Source of the DNA: Dermatemys mawii
Taxonomy: Eukaryota; Chordata; Testudines; Dermatemydidae
Direction of reading: 5' to 3'
Assembly (NCBI GenBank): GCA_007922305.1
Contig: ML677326.1
Coordinates: forward strand, 53,934,785 to 53,998,784
DNA: 64,000 nucleotides
Notes under the pieces: model-generated
What the model was told of the DNA's origin: nothing
The model's database searches: none
What the model saw: only the letters and a program-made list of their open reading frames with translations
In this document: in pieces, positions 63,067 to 64,000 of the stretch
Numbering within the stretch: the first letter of the stretch is position 1
How the letters are laid out: each line of letters starts with the position of its first letter
Position numbers and translations under genes: made by a program

Positions 63067-64000
63067 GTAAGTGTGAACAAAGTATTCTTCTATGAATAAC
63101 TGTATAAATATAACAACACATGCTGGGATAGAAAAGGTAGTAACATAAAGAATTCTGCCTTTTCCAAAATAAGCAAGTTTTGTTAGTATTCTGTACAATT
63201 ATGGCCTTCCCATACAATATACAGCACTGCTTGAATCCAAAAAACTTCTTAAGGGCCAGAGTCTGCCATCCTTTCAGTAGTATTATGCAGATAGTAAATT
63301 ATTTCTCAGCATGAGTAAGGGTTGCAGATTATGGTCCATAAATTGTAAAGTATTATTTATTTTGAGACGTTTGTGGAATTATTTCAGAATGGTTCCATTA
63401 TGCTGAAAGTCACAGATTATATAAGCTTTGGTGAGTACTTCCAGCTTAACGAATTTAGTCTGATTTCAGGGGCTTGCATTTCACTATTATAGTATTCAGT
63501 TTTTAACATGCTTATGCAGCATTTTTTTCCTAGAATTCTGTTCATTTAAAAAAAATGTAATATTATATGTTGGCATAAATTCTCATTTCTATTACACAAA
63601 TGTCAGTAACATCAGAATATTAGTGAATATGTATTCACTAAGAGCCCTTTCTAAACTCTTTACTCGGAGTTGGCAGGGAAAAGATGATATCCCAACAAAA
63701 TAAATGGAGAGACTAGTCTACACACTCTGTAAATACCCTTAAATCCACAGGGATCCAGAAGAAAAAGAGTCAAGAGTCATCTATACAAAGGCCCTGCTCC
63801 TCTGATCTGGCCCAGCTCTGTAGCTCTACAATGTCCCCATTAGATTCCCATGTCTCTGGCTTCCCTTGGAACCATCCTAAAAGAAGATTTACTGATGGAC
63901 TCATTGGAATTTGTACCACATTACCATCTTGCTGTTTACTGTAGCCAACAAAAAACAGTAGGGAAAGAAAGGCCTAGTGGTATTACATTCTTCCATTTAG
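63067..64000 (+). other. GLRA3: GLRA3 intron 5, 5' part
   Basis: Starts with a consensus GTAAGT donor (phase 1). The remaining 0.9 kb contains no match to the expected next exon, which should begin by completing Phe and continue GYTMNDL. A short palindromic-repeat remnant lies near 63255-63345; the rest shows no feature. Confidence 0.88.
63255..63345. repeat. Palindromic dispersed repeat remnant
   Basis: 'agggccagagtctgccatcc' is mirrored by 'gagtaagggttgcagattat' plus 'ggtcc', a decayed copy of the palindromic family seen at 56745-56865, just downstream of exon 5. Confidence 0.5.

Overview
This window is vertebrate nuclear DNA, AT-rich and dominated by introns and transposon remnants. It carries four consecutive coding exons of a glycine receptor alpha subunit gene on the + strand. 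The encoded residues fit GLRA3 (glycine receptor alpha-3) best. The repeat content (CR1 LINEs in both orientations, MIR-type SINEs, a vertebrate Ty3/gypsy element, a Penelope-like palindrome with a hammerhead-ribozyme motif, and MITEs with an 'AGTGTAGACA'-type end) points to a sauropsid, most likely a turtle or crocodilian. That assignment rests on repeat families recognised from memory; no search was run.

Layout of the gene: bases 1-20580 are the 3' part of intron 1. Exon 2 is 20581-20708, exon 3 is 24313-24380, exon 4 is 58884-59107 and exon 5 is 62984-63066. Intron 5 runs off the end. All four exons have GT/AG junctions, open frames and matching phases, and together encode the end of the signal peptide through the Cys-loop of the extracellular ligand-binding domain. 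Exon 1 and exons 6 onward (rest of the extracellular domain, four membrane helices, cytoplasmic loop) lie outside the window. No other protein-coding host gene is supported, on either strand.

Layout of the non-coding part: intron 1 holds a turtle-type DNA-transposon remnant (about 3.7-4.4 kb), CR1 pieces, a probable solo retroviral LTR (11.5-12.2 kb), MIR and MITE copies, and a direct duplication of about 0.8 kb (9265-10050 and 12665-13440) with long stretches of identity, the best candidate for duplicated regulatory DNA. Intron 2 has a near-perfect hairpin at 21778-21907. Intron 3 (34.5 kb) contains a 158-bp palindrome at 34866-35023 with a hammerhead core, an AT-rich three-arm palindrome at 41019-41080, a decayed Ty3/gypsy element at 43772-48395 with both LTRs, polypurine tract, primer site, zinc knuckle, RT, RNase H and integrase still legible, a probable solo LTR near 52 kb, a 5'-truncated CR1 at 54761-56530 and an L1-type ORF2 remnant near 57.2-57.7 kb. 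A small hAT-type element sits inside the gypsy pol region, with its 8-bp target duplication still recognisable.

No prokaryotic features, CRISPR arrays, tRNA/rRNA genes or active mobile elements were found. No new enzymatic system is visible. The items most worth a second look are the intronic duplication, the hammerhead palindrome, the intron 2 hairpin, the nested insertion, and two coding substitutions in the receptor exons.
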